Source of the DNA: Nitrososphaera sp.
GTDB lineage: Archaea; Thermoproteota; Nitrososphaeria; Nitrososphaerales; Nitrososphaeraceae
DNA length: 64,000 bases
Direction of reading: 5' to 3'
Assembly (NCBI GenBank): GCA_039938515.1
Contig: JBDUUL010000001.1
Span: 295,760-359,759, forward strand
In this document: in pieces, positions 50,302-57,533 of the stretch
Layout of the letters: the number at the start of each line of letters is the position of its first letter
How positions within the stretch are numbered: the stretch's first letter is position 1
Notes under the pieces: model-generated
Database searches by the model: none
Told to the model about the DNA's origin: nothing
The model's input: the letters and a program-made list of their open reading frames with translations, nothing else
Made by a program: the position numbers and the translations under genes

Positions 50302-50676
50302 TTACGGATTGTACTGGTCTATGCTCCTTATCGTCACGCCTTTCTTTTCAAGTTCCTGTCGAGTCTTTTGGACTAGCGGCGATTCCTTGTCGATGCCGGG
50401 GCCAGATTCAAAGAACTTTACCAACGGGTCCCCTTCGCCTTCGCTGACCAGGATGTCAACGTCTGTATCCTTGATTAGCTCCGAGATGTCAAAGTCTGCA
50501 GTACATGAGACGCATACCATTTTCTCAGCGTCGGTCGATTTGTAAATTAGTTTCTCACTTTCGCAGATAGGGCAGGTTATGTCGATGTTGTAATTGTCTG
50601 CAATGACCTGTACCTCTCGCTTGCTTCCTAGCTTGCGCCTTAGTGCATCAGTCATAGTATCGTTAATGTCTACCAT
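50302..50676 (-). CDS. Zinc-ribbon protein of the virus-like operon
   Basis: CPICESEKLIYKSTDAEKMV ending CVSCTADFDI gives a CxxC...CxxC ribbon near residue 40. The first 30 residues (DTMTDALRRKLGSKREVQV) are helical. 124 aa. The stop lies 55 bp after the next gene; the ATG overlaps the upstream stop by 1 bp. Role unknown; possibly transcription-related. Confidence 0.55.
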   Translation of the reverse strand: MVDINDTMTDALRRKLGSKREVQVIADNYNIDITCPICESEKLIYKSTDAEKMVCVSCTADFDISELIKDTDVDILVSEGEGDPLVKFFESGPGIDKESPLVQKTRQELEKKGVTIRSIDQYNP

Positions 50677-51182
50677 TAGTCGCGCCTCCGCTTGTCCAGT
50701 TTGAAATTAAACAACGCTAGCCTAAAGTCGTCAAAGCAGTTATCGTATAAAGTTGATTCCTTATCCAGCGCGCCGTCTTTAGATGTGGCCGTACGGCAGG
50801 AGTCTATTAGTTTAGTGAATCTTGGCGATATAGCAACCAGGCCCTTTTGCATTAAAAGCTGAGCGTGGCCTAGCATCTCTTTGTGGTATTTGTTGAAAGG
50901 TATAGGCTTTATCGTGCAGCCGCTGAGCTCTTGCTCTGTCAGGTTTTCATAGTCTGTACGCTCGCGATGCCTTAGCTTCAAGTCTCTAATCAGCGCGGCA
51001 TTGGCACCGTCGATCATTGCGCGGCTGATATTCCAAGCTCTCATTTTGGTATAGATTTCCTGCACCTTATCAACTCGATTCCTAAAGCCGCTGTCTTCCT
51101 TCCATGTCTCGCTTGGATGCTTGAGGTCCACTTCATCAGCTAAGAGAACTTGTAGAACGCCGTCTACCTGCTGAATATGCAT
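50676..51182 (-). CDS. Terminase large subunit, C-terminal (nuclease) part
   Basis: 168 aa that continue the RNase H-like nuclease fold of the terminase begun in the gene at 51164-52261. MHIQQVDGVLQVLLADEVDL is the second nuclease strand and AMIDGANAALIRDLKLRHRE matches the Asp-bearing third motif. The two frames overlap by 19 bp; inserting one base at the GAATG site would join them as GE-MHIQQVD. So this is either the 3' half of a broken terL, or made through frameshifting. Confidence 0.7.
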   Translation of the reverse strand: MHIQQVDGVLQVLLADEVDLKHPSETWKEDSGFRNRVDKVQEIYTKMRAWNISRAMIDGANAALIRDLKLRHRERTDYENLTEQELSGCTIKPIPFNKYHKEMLGHAQLLMQKGLVAISPRFTKLIDSCRTATSKDGALDKESTLYDNCFDDFRLALFNFKLDKRRRD

Positions 51183-52261
51183 TCGCCAAAGGCAGAGCTG
51201 CCAAAGCCCGGGTCTATGCCGTATGCTTTTGAAGCGTCCTTGTTAACGAAATGTACGCCGTACTTGTCGTCTAATGCCTTGCCGAGCTCTAGTGCCTTGT
51301 CAATGTCTGCTATAGAAAAGACGTTTCCGCCGGTGCTTGCAAACTCGGCCATGTACAGACGCCTATAAGCCTGCGGGTCGTGTTCTCGCTCGCCTTCTAG
51401 GGTTTGCTTGTCGATAATACCAGCTGCTACAGCCTGGTCTGCAGTCACTACTTTAACGAAAAAGTCTCCTTGCTTGAGCTGGCCTGTTACGGTTGGCGTT
51501 AGATACCTCTGGTACATATCGAATATGGCGCCTTTCGGGTTGCCCGGTACAGTCTCAATTAGGCAGCTGCCGGCGTTGTTGACAAGCCTTGAAAGTGCAA
51601 GGTCTAGCGCCTCGTGAATGTCCCCGATTGCCATTGTTGCGTCTGAGATGTGGATATTTCGAACGTTTTTCCAGGATGCCAAAGCTCCGGGGTTGTCCAA
51701 TGAGAGACCGATAATCCTGCTTGGCTGCCGCTCATCTGTAGGATTTCGGATAAAGATAACACTAACCTTGCTTTGCTCGCTTCTAAGCAAGGACTTCATG
51801 GATGGGTTGTCGGGGTCTATTTCCTGCGGGCTGTCGATAAGCCATCCTGCATACTTTGACGATGCTATCAGCTTCCTAAGAGTACGGATATGCTCCCTGC
51901 TATGCGGCAGGCTTTGCGAGATAATCAATTGGTCGTAGCCTCTGCAGCTCATTGGGTGGCTGCTTGGCAGGACCGCTAGGTGAAAGTCATTGATCAGACT
52001 CGCGGTAGTCTGGCCGCATTTGTTCGACTTGATTTCAAGGACTCGCTTGTACTGGAATAGCGCCTCGCTGACCTCATACTGATAGCCTGCTAACTCGCCT
52101 ACCGGCTCCTTGGTCCGGGGATGCAGGATAACAGCCCCGAAATCATGATAGAATGACCTGGGCGTCAGCGGTATCTTGCTGTCTGGCTGCAGCGGTATTG
52201 CCTGAGACAGGTCAAGGCTATCTAGTGCCTGCTTTAATCCTCTGCCTAGTGCTGATGTCAA
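51164..52261 (-). CDS. Terminase large subunit, N-terminal (ATPase) part
   Basis: TerL drives DNA packaging into viral heads and cuts DNA. The ATPase P-loop region is VLEIKSNKCGQTTASLINDF, the Walker B-like segment RNIHISDATMAIGD and coupling motif CLIETVPGNPKG. Near the C-terminus the first nuclease motif AYGIDPGFGSSAFGE is present just before the stop. The rest of the nuclease is in the next frame (50676-51182). 365 aa. Start overlaps the upstream gene by 4 bp. Confidence 0.8.
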   Translation of the reverse strand: MTSALGRGLKQALDSLDLSQAIPLQPDSKIPLTPRSFYHDFGAVILHPRTKEPVGELAGYQYEVSEALFQYKRVLEIKSNKCGQTTASLINDFHLAVLPSSHPMSCRGYDQLIISQSLPHSREHIRTLRKLIASSKYAGWLIDSPQEIDPDNPSMKSLLRSEQSKVSVIFIRNPTDERQPSRIIGLSLDNPGALASWKNVRNIHISDATMAIGDIHEALDLALSRLVNNAGSCLIETVPGNPKGAIFDMYQRYLTPTVTGQLKQGDFFVKVVTADQAVAAGIIDKQTLEGEREHDPQAYRRLYMAEFASTGGNVFSIADIDKALELGKALDDKYGVHFVNKDASKAYGIDPGFGSSAFGECIFSR

Positions 52262-52689
52262 TTCTCTATCGGCCCCGATTCAGTTGTTACTTGTAGAATT
52301 TCAGCCTTAATGCGGCTTACAGTTTTCAGTGCACGTTGAATCTGCTCCGGGTCGCCTAGCAGGATTTGTCGCTTTATGACGACTTCGGCGATTGAATCTA
52401 GAATCTCCCGCTTGCGTTTGGCGTCCTGTTCTTTCTCATACAATCTCCAGAGCTCGGTATGGGCCTTGGTGATCGATGCAATCGACATCAGGTGCTCAAA
52501 AGGCAGGTTCTCGATGTATTCTGATTGCTTGGATATTGCCTGTCTTCGCATCCTTGCGATGTCACGGCTCACCGTGCTAATGTCGACCTTGAGCGCCTCG
52601 GAGATTGCCGTCATACTCTTGCCCGATGCAAATAGCTCGAGGACCTGGGAGCGCCGCCATTCTTTCAGGCTTTGCTTGGTCGAGTTCAA
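52258..52689 (-). CDS. HTH protein, terminase small subunit-like
   Basis: 143 aa; RRSQVLELFASGKSMTAISE followed by KVDISTVSRDIARMRRQ is a Trp-repressor/TerS-type HTH. The rest is coiled-coil (KRKREILDSIAEVVIKRQIL). Directly precedes terL in the operon, the usual place for a small terminase that recognises the packaging site. Start ATG 52689. Confidence 0.7.
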   Translation of the reverse strand: MNSTKQSLKEWRRSQVLELFASGKSMTAISEALKVDISTVSRDIARMRRQAISKQSEYIENLPFEHLMSIASITKAHTELWRLYEKEQDAKRKREILDSIAEVVIKRQILLGDPEQIQRALKTVSRIKAEILQVTTESGPIEN

Positions 52690-52913
52690 ACTTTGCAGTC
52701 CTCCTTATATCCAGATGTAGAGTTTTGCAGTTCTCTCTTTACGACTCTATGATTAGCATCTTTTTCATGTTTCTCTGCTATCTTGGCACTCCCTCTGCCT
52801 TGAAAGACAGCTCCGCAGTCCCGGCAAGTCCTCGTGGTCTGGGCGCGCTTCCATGAATTGATTCGCTCCCACCTTGCAGGCTTGTTTTCAAGGATTTCGT
52901 AAACGAGGCTCAT
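52686..52913 (-). CDS. C2H2-like zinc finger protein, 75 aa
   Basis: TCRDCGAVFQGRGSAKIAEK followed by HEKDANHRVVK gives Cys-x2-Cys-x12-His-x5-His. Overlaps terS-like gene by 4 bp and the AAA+ gene by 1 bp, so co-translated with the operon. Likely a DNA-binding helper. Confidence 0.6.
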   Translation of the reverse strand: MSLVYEILENKPARWERINSWKRAQTTRTCRDCGAVFQGRGSAKIAEKHEKDANHRVVKRELQNSTSGYKEDCKV

Positions 52914-54565
52914 TACGTCGCCCTCCGATAACGACCCGGAAGAAATTCATAGATGACATTCTCCGATAGGCAGTCTTTGACTACTTGGTAAGCCTCGCCG
53001 GCGTCGAACTTGCCTGACGTTATGAGTTCGCGCTTTAAGGCTTCAGAGTCAACTTCATTGTCAGAACTGGCCTTTGACATCGTGTCAAAGATTTGCCAAA
53101 AGACCGGCAGCTTGCTTTTGTTCTTGGCTCGTGCGACTATGCTATCGCCAGCGCCCTCTTCTGAGGGGGGTGTTTTTCTTTCAAGCTGCTTGAAAGAAAT
53201 TTCCCCCCGTCTAATAGCGCTAAATTCCTCTGTCAGAAACCACTTAAAATCGTCTTTTAACGTAATCTGCAGCTCTTCAGTTTGGCTCGAAGGCTCGGAC
53301 ATATCGACCAGCTCTAAGGCTTTGAGCTCGACCATCGTTCGCCTTGCAGTCGGGTTTGTGGTGTTCATGCCTCTAGTGATGTCTGAGGTCTTGAGCGTTC
53401 CTTTGTGGGCTAGCAGAAGGTCAAAGACGACAACCCGTTCAACCGGCGCCGTGCTGAGCATGACATTCGCCAGTATCGCAAGGTCCTTGTCATTGATTGT
53501 CTTGCGTCCCTCTGCCAGGGCGTGGCCTCTTGCAAGGTTTCGAAGTTGTGTTATTGCCCTGCTTGGATCCTCTATGGTTGCAACCGAATAGGCATAATGG
53601 CTGCCCTGCGTATCGTCGCTTTCCCAGGTAGGAACAGAACCGCGCAGGTGTGCAAGGAGTTTTGCAAAGCGGATCACCTTCAGCGCGACTTCCTTGTCCT
53701 CTTTTTCCATCCTGAACTTGTGCACGTTGCCGTCGAGTTCCATCGAGGGGCAATAACTGAACCATTCAAGGTACTGGGTCAGCGCACTTTGGATTTCCTG
53801 CCTTTTTTCCTTGAAATTGTCGGCCTCCATCTGCTCATAGTACCCGTTTTCGTCTTTTTCCTGCACATGCAGCCTGAAGAAATACAGTTTTGGACCGAGT
53901 GAACTTAGCAGTTTATGTACACGCCGCGGAATTTCAACGGCTGCCCCTATCCATGTAAACATGAACTCGCCGGAATAGCCGCGGTGTCCTTGCGCGCCTG
54001 AGTCGCTTTCAAAGCCGTGGCCGTCAAGGAGTCGTGTGATTATGCCCAGTATGTTTGTCAGGTCTTCCTCCCGCGCTGAAAATGTTGGGCTCAGCTCCGG
54101 CGTCAGGAATACCTTGTTCTTGATTTTTGGCAGCAGGTCGATTTCCTTGAGCTTTTCTTCGTCGACGCCGTTTATGTGAGAGACGAATGACTTGGCGGTA
54201 AACTGGTCCGTGTAGATCGTGCCCGGAATACCGCGTAAAAGCTCGATACCAAATGTTTTGAATGAGCTCGGCTTGCCTAGAATTATTCCCATAAATGGAA
54301 GGCTGCAGTCCTTGATGTTGAGGATTCGCGATATCGAAATGACAAATTCTAAGGCCGGCCAGACTGTCGGAAAGTTCTCCTTTGTAATTCGCTGCAAGTT
54401 CTCATAGTGAAACGCCAGTCTTTTCTGCCAATCTTCAAAGGAGATATCGAGCTTGATTCTTGGCGTCTCGGCTATCTGAGGGGTGGTTTTTTCTTTCAGC
54501 TGCTTGCCGTCTTCTTTTGCTGCGGTATTCTGGCCATACTTCTTTCCTACTAGTGAGCTGGCCAT
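52913..54565 (-). CDS. AAA+/MCM-like replication ATPase
   Basis: 550 aa. Walker A-like LGKPSSFKTFGIELL (only one Gly, then Lys-Thr) and a Walker B-like VFLTPELSPTF with Glu but no clear Asp. Sensor/arginine-finger region IGAAVEIPRRVHKLLSSLGP. A C-terminal winged-helix-like part (HKGTLKTSDITRGMNTTNPT) follows, then a small basic domain ending RYRRAT. This layout fits MCM-like and phage-type ATPases used for initiation or helicase work in mobile elements. Start ATG 54565, next to the next gene. Confidence 0.65.
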   Translation of the reverse strand: MASSLVGKKYGQNTAAKEDGKQLKEKTTPQIAETPRIKLDISFEDWQKRLAFHYENLQRITKENFPTVWPALEFVISISRILNIKDCSLPFMGIILGKPSSFKTFGIELLRGIPGTIYTDQFTAKSFVSHINGVDEEKLKEIDLLPKIKNKVFLTPELSPTFSAREEDLTNILGIITRLLDGHGFESDSGAQGHRGYSGEFMFTWIGAAVEIPRRVHKLLSSLGPKLYFFRLHVQEKDENGYYEQMEADNFKEKRQEIQSALTQYLEWFSYCPSMELDGNVHKFRMEKEDKEVALKVIRFAKLLAHLRGSVPTWESDDTQGSHYAYSVATIEDPSRAITQLRNLARGHALAEGRKTINDKDLAILANVMLSTAPVERVVVFDLLLAHKGTLKTSDITRGMNTTNPTARRTMVELKALELVDMSEPSSQTEELQITLKDDFKWFLTEEFSAIRRGEISFKQLERKTPPSEEGAGDSIVARAKNKSKLPVFWQIFDTMSKASSDNEVDSEALKRELITSGKFDAGEAYQVVKDCLSENVIYEFLPGRYRRAT

Positions 54566-54891
54566 TATTCGACCAGCTCCACTTGCAGGTTACGCATGAT
54601 CGAGTTGTGGAAATAGAAATAGTCGATGTTTTCAAAGACACGCCCCGCAGCTTTCAGAAGCACGTACTTTCTCGCGGATGGCTTGCACTTTTCGAGCTCG
54701 ACTATAACGCGATTCCATAAATCCTGAATCCTGATTTGAAATGCCGGCGCTGCATTTCCGCCGCGCGGAATCCGGTAAAGCAGTTCTCGCGCTTGCTCAT
54801 AGTATGAAGGATAAACGGCAAGATTGCAGAATGTTTGATCCACTAAATATTCTGTGGTCCAGATGTCGCTTTCGGTGCATAGAGCTGTCAT
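54565..54891 (-). CDS. Hypothetical helical protein, 108 aa
   Basis: Helical protein with IQDLWNRVIVELEKCKPSAR and an aromatic C-terminus (FENIDYFYFHNSIMRNLQVE). Its ATG overlaps the stop of the small gene upstream (ATGA), and its stop overlaps the AAA+ start by 1 bp. May be a loader or accessory of the ATPase; no motif. Confidence 0.55.
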   Translation of the reverse strand: MTALCTESDIWTTEYLVDQTFCNLAVYPSYYEQARELLYRIPRGGNAAPAFQIRIQDLWNRVIVELEKCKPSARKYVLLKAAGRVFENIDYFYFHNSIMRNLQVELVE

Positions 54892-55049
54892 GCCTCAGCA
54901 CCTTTTTTTGCGTTGGCCCGCGCCCAAAGTTCAGAATCGATCCAAAACGGGCCGACAGGAAAGCAGCGGCGGGGCTTCCGTTTCAAAAAGTTGTTAAGAT
55001 TTTCTTGCGACTGAGAGGTAGACTTTTCTGTAAGTGCGTCGGAAGTCAA
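54888..55049 (-). CDS. Small basic protein, 53 aa
   Basis: TTG 55049 starts MTSDALTEKSTSQSQENLNN, and the protein goes on with FLKRKPRRCFPVGPFWIDSE. The reading frame runs on upstream without canonical start. Its TGA overlaps the next ATG (ATGA), the same packing as other operon genes, so translation is likely. Too short for routine gene calling. Confidence 0.45.
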   Translation of the reverse strand: MTSDALTEKSTSQSQENLNNFLKRKPRRCFPVGPFWIDSELWARANAKKGAEA

Positions 55050-55072
55050 GATGCCTATACTTCCTTTTTCTT

Positions 55073-55513
55073 TTAGCCTAGCCCTGGCGCGTAATACGAC
55101 GGGGATAGTTTTCGCGGTTCGGTCTTTGCCTGCTTGAAGTCCTTCTCCAGGTTTGCAATTCGGACGCCTAACTGCTTTTGCTGCTCGGCTAAAAGGTAAG
55201 CCTCGCCCACTATTTGCGCCGTGGATTTGTTCTCGCGTCTTGCAGGCTTTATCGAAACTTCCGGCCTGTTAGCTCTTGAAGTGTCAAGGTTCTTGTCTGT
55301 GTTCAGTGTGGTACCGGTGACGCTGACCTGCATGTCCATGAGCGCATTGAGAAGCGAATTGGCGATTGTATCGACCTGTTGAACCGTCACGCCAGCCGCA
55401 ACCGCCGCGGTCATCTGGCTCTTGATCTGCTCAGTTTTCTGATTGAAATAACTCAGTAGGTCCCAGCCGATTGAGCTTGAGGTTACTGGTGTTTCGGCAA
55501 ATTGGGAGGACAA
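55073..55513 (-). CDS. Hypothetical protein, 146 aa
   Basis: Helical with coiled-coil sections (YFNQKTEQIKSQMTAAVAAG, then QIVGEAYLLAEQQKQLGVRI). TTG 55513 overlaps the stop of the upstream RHH gene (TAATTG). Its C-terminal end is Pro/Lys-rich. Position in the early part of the operon. No family recognised. Confidence 0.55.
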   Translation of the reverse strand: MSSQFAETPVTSSSIGWDLLSYFNQKTEQIKSQMTAAVAAGVTVQQVDTIANSLLNALMDMQVSVTGTTLNTDKNLDTSRANRPEVSIKPARRENKSTAQIVGEAYLLAEQQKQLGVRIANLEKDFKQAKTEPRKLSPSYYAPGLG

Positions 55514-55690
55514 TTACGCTCTGCCTCCAGGCGGTTCCTGTTTTTCGATTGCACTTTCGAGAATACGATAGACAAACTTTGAGCGTGGTACGTCCCCGCG
55601 CACTATGTCTATTCTCTCGATTACGGTTCTAGGCAATGAAATGCCTATTGAAACGCTTTCTTGCATTCTATTAGCTCTCACAAACTTCAT
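55514..55690 (-). CDS. Ribbon-helix-helix regulator, first gene of the leftward operon
   Basis: 58 aa: SVSIGISLPRTVIERIDIVR then RSKFVYRILESAIEKQE is a textbook RHH (CopG/MetJ type) of strand, helix, helix. ATG 55690. Leftward TATA-like cttaagtat lies inside 55691-55700, and the 55704-55730 inverted repeat is directly upstream, so it likely controls its own operon and the divergent gene. Confidence 0.7.
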   Translation of the reverse strand: MKFVRANRMQESVSIGISLPRTVIERIDIVRGDVPRSKFVYRILESAIEKQEPPGGRA

Positions 55691-55703
55691 ATACTTAAGA
55701 GCC

Positions 55704-55730
55704 TCCTATTTTTGGTAGGATAAAATAGGA
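55704..55730. promoter_or_regulatory. Inverted-repeat operator between divergent genes
   Basis: TCCTATTTT (55704-55712) and AAAATAGGA (55722-55730) are perfect 9-bp inverted copies with a 9-bp spacer. It is placed between the RHH gene (55690, leftward) and the gene at 55731 (rightward, ATG directly at its edge). Candidate binding site for the RHH protein. Confidence 0.6.
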
Positions 55731-56393
55731 ATGGCTGAAGGTAAAGGCTATGGATTTATCGACTCATTGAGGAAGGACAAGGCAACATTTACGGGTCTGA
55801 GAGGCAAATATCAGAACTTTAGCGATACATGGCGAGACGTAGAGAACGGCGCGACCGAAACAAGAGAGCGTCTTTTCGCCCTTCTGGAAAAGTGTCCCGA
55901 CGATTACTTTAAGAAAATACTATCGCCGCTAGAGGCCCAGAGATTCATCAAGGCTATATTTTCGGATGCTCCGATAGTGCTTAGAACAAAAGAGATAATC
56001 GAGGAGATTAAAGAGATTGACGAAGCACTAGCCAAGCCAGGTAATCATGAAAAGAGTGTTTTGGAACGTTGGAAAAGCCAGAAACACAGGCTTGCCTCTG
56101 AACTTGAATACGCGCTGAATTTCATAAGTGTGTACAGGATGGAATTGGCTGAATACGCCATAGATTCAGGACTAAGATATCTCCTTGCACAATACGAAAA
56201 AGTCGAAAAGAATCTCGGTGCTCAAAGAATCTATGGACTAAAAGTCGAGGAAATAAGAGGCATTGTTGAATACCTGAAATCACATACCCTAGGCGAGTAC
56301 GAACATCAAAAGGAGTTTGAGGCTTTGAAAAAGGAGAATCAAGAGCTCAGGGAGAAAATCCATCACTTAAGCCCAGGCGCTTTAGACCAGTAA
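55731..56393 (+). CDS. Coiled-coil hypothetical protein, 220 aa
   Basis: The only large rightward gene between the operon and integrase. Charged and helical throughout: IIEEIKEIDEALAKPGNHEK and QKEFEALKKENQELREKIHH are coiled-coil-like. The ATG follows the 55722-55730 repeat arm directly and the TATA-like atatacttaag is 30-40 bp upstream, so leaderless expression controlled by the operator is probable. No known family. Confidence 0.6.
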   Translation: MAEGKGYGFIDSLRKDKATFTGLRGKYQNFSDTWRDVENGATETRERLFALLEKCPDDYFKKILSPLEAQRFIKAIFSDAPIVLRTKEIIEEIKEIDEALAKPGNHEKSVLERWKSQKHRLASELEYALNFISVYRMELAEYAIDSGLRYLLAQYEKVEKNLGAQRIYGLKVEEIRGIVEYLKSHTLGEYEHQKEFEALKKENQELREKIHHLSPGALDQ

Positions 56394-56506
56394 GTTCAGT
56401 GGATTTCGTTTCAGAAGATCGTGAACATCAAAAACACCGAATTGAGCTCCTCTTTGCTAACGGGGCTGTTTTCTGCTAGATTGATTCTCGCAGAACTATC
56501 ATAATC

Positions 56507-56622
56507 TGTAACACATCGTGTTACACTACACGGTAGAACAATCCCGGAATTACGTATTACATTGTACAACGTGTTACAGTACAGCCTTTCTTTCGTTTTA
56601 TGATGTAACACATTGTGTTACA
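56507..56622. repeat. Palindromic repeats; candidate replication origin or operator array
   Basis: TGTAACACATCGTGTTACA (56507-56525) and TGTAACACATTGTGTTACA (56604-56622) differ at one base; TGTACAACGTGTTACA (56563-56578) is a degenerate third copy. All lie in the non-coding space between the convergent ends of the genes at 55731 and 56627. Promoters are not expected between convergent genes, so an iteron-type origin for the element is a fair alternative to operators. Confidence 0.55.
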
Positions 56623-56626
56623 GAAA

Positions 56627-57229
56627 TTAGGCAGATTCGTGGGTTATGATTGGCGTCAGTCTGTAAACACCTTCGGTAATCCTTTCGATTCGACCTTTAT
56701 CGAGGTATTCCGGAATAAGTGATTGTACAATCCAATCATATGGCGCGATTTCCCCGGTTGCGGTTCTTATCGCGCTAATTAACTTGCTACCAAGAAGTTT
56801 TGTCGTAACGGCTTTCATGTCATATGCCATCTTGAGGTCAGCCGGGAGTTTGTGATTCTTCTTTTTGAGCTCAGCGCCTACATCTGACATTATCGACTGG
56901 TACGCAGCCAAGTATGCATCGGACAAGGCCCGAGCTTTCTGATCGTCCGAAAGAACGGGATAGATTTTTGGCTTATCGACAGCCTTCTTTGCTATGTCGT
57001 CGATTTTACGCATCTTGAACCCCTCTTTTTCTTCGACCTGTCTCTGTACCTGATCCAACTGCTCCGGTGCCAACGTTTCGACAAAGGTCTGATAACCCTT
57101 TGCAGGGGTGATAGTTGCCATCACGGTGTCCGGGCCATACTCTTCAATCCGTTTGGTGGTTACATACGAGATAGTTCTAATTGCAAACATCACGGCCTCG
57201 GTCTTGTCGTTCGTTCCCAGGTTAAGCAT
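56627..57229 (-). CDS. Hypothetical protein, 200 aa
   Basis: Helical with VFVETLAPEQLDQVQRQVEE-like and AAYQSIMSDVGAELKKKNHK segments; the C-terminal 60 residues (IAPYDWIVQSLIPEYLDKGR, then EGVYRLTPIITH) form a winged-helix-like end. It could bind DNA, including the nearby palindromes. 61 bp after the small RHH gene in the same direction. No family recognised. Confidence 0.55.
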   Translation of the reverse strand: MLNLGTNDKTEAVMFAIRTISYVTTKRIEEYGPDTVMATITPAKGYQTFVETLAPEQLDQVQRQVEEKEGFKMRKIDDIAKKAVDKPKIYPVLSDDQKARALSDAYLAAYQSIMSDVGAELKKKNHKLPADLKMAYDMKAVTTKLLGSKLISAIRTATGEIAPYDWIVQSLIPEYLDKGRIERITEGVYRLTPIITHESA

Positions 57230-57290
57230 TAGCTGCCAAAGTGCAGCTCTATCTTTGTCTTTCAGCCTGCAGTTTAGCTGGTCTGAAAGG

Positions 57291-57491
57291 CTAGGCTCTT
57301 TGAACCCTGCTCGCCTCGGTGGTAATTCCAGCCGGCTTATCTAGATCGAATTGCTTTCGCAAGACATCATTGTAAGACTCGCCAGCGCGGCCTCGCGTCC
57401 CAATTGCATTTTTGACTTCAAGGTCTACGGTTATTGTGGTTGTCGGCTTTCTAGCAGACTTTGGCTTTTTCATTGAACCCATAGGTTCCAT
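57291..57491 (-). CDS. Ribbon-helix-helix (antitoxin-type) protein, 66 aa
   Basis: ARKPTTTITVDLEVKNAIGT then GRAGESYNDVLRKQFDL is an RHH with VapB/antitoxin-like form (ESYNDVLRK). ATG 57491. Could pair with the 200-aa neighbour 61 bp downstream, though no toxin fold is recognised there. Located between integrase and the candidate origin. Confidence 0.6.
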   Translation of the reverse strand: MEPMGSMKKPKSARKPTTTITVDLEVKNAIGTRGRAGESYNDVLRKQFDLDKPAGITTEASRVQRA

Positions 57492-57533
57492 ACTGAAAAG
57501 CTAGTAACTTAAGGTGCGGCAGAAGGCGCTAAA

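Noticed and set aside
56411-56611. 66-aa open frame on the minus strand
   Set aside because: It runs through the palindromic repeats and has no motif or ribosome site; the repeats explain the DNA better.
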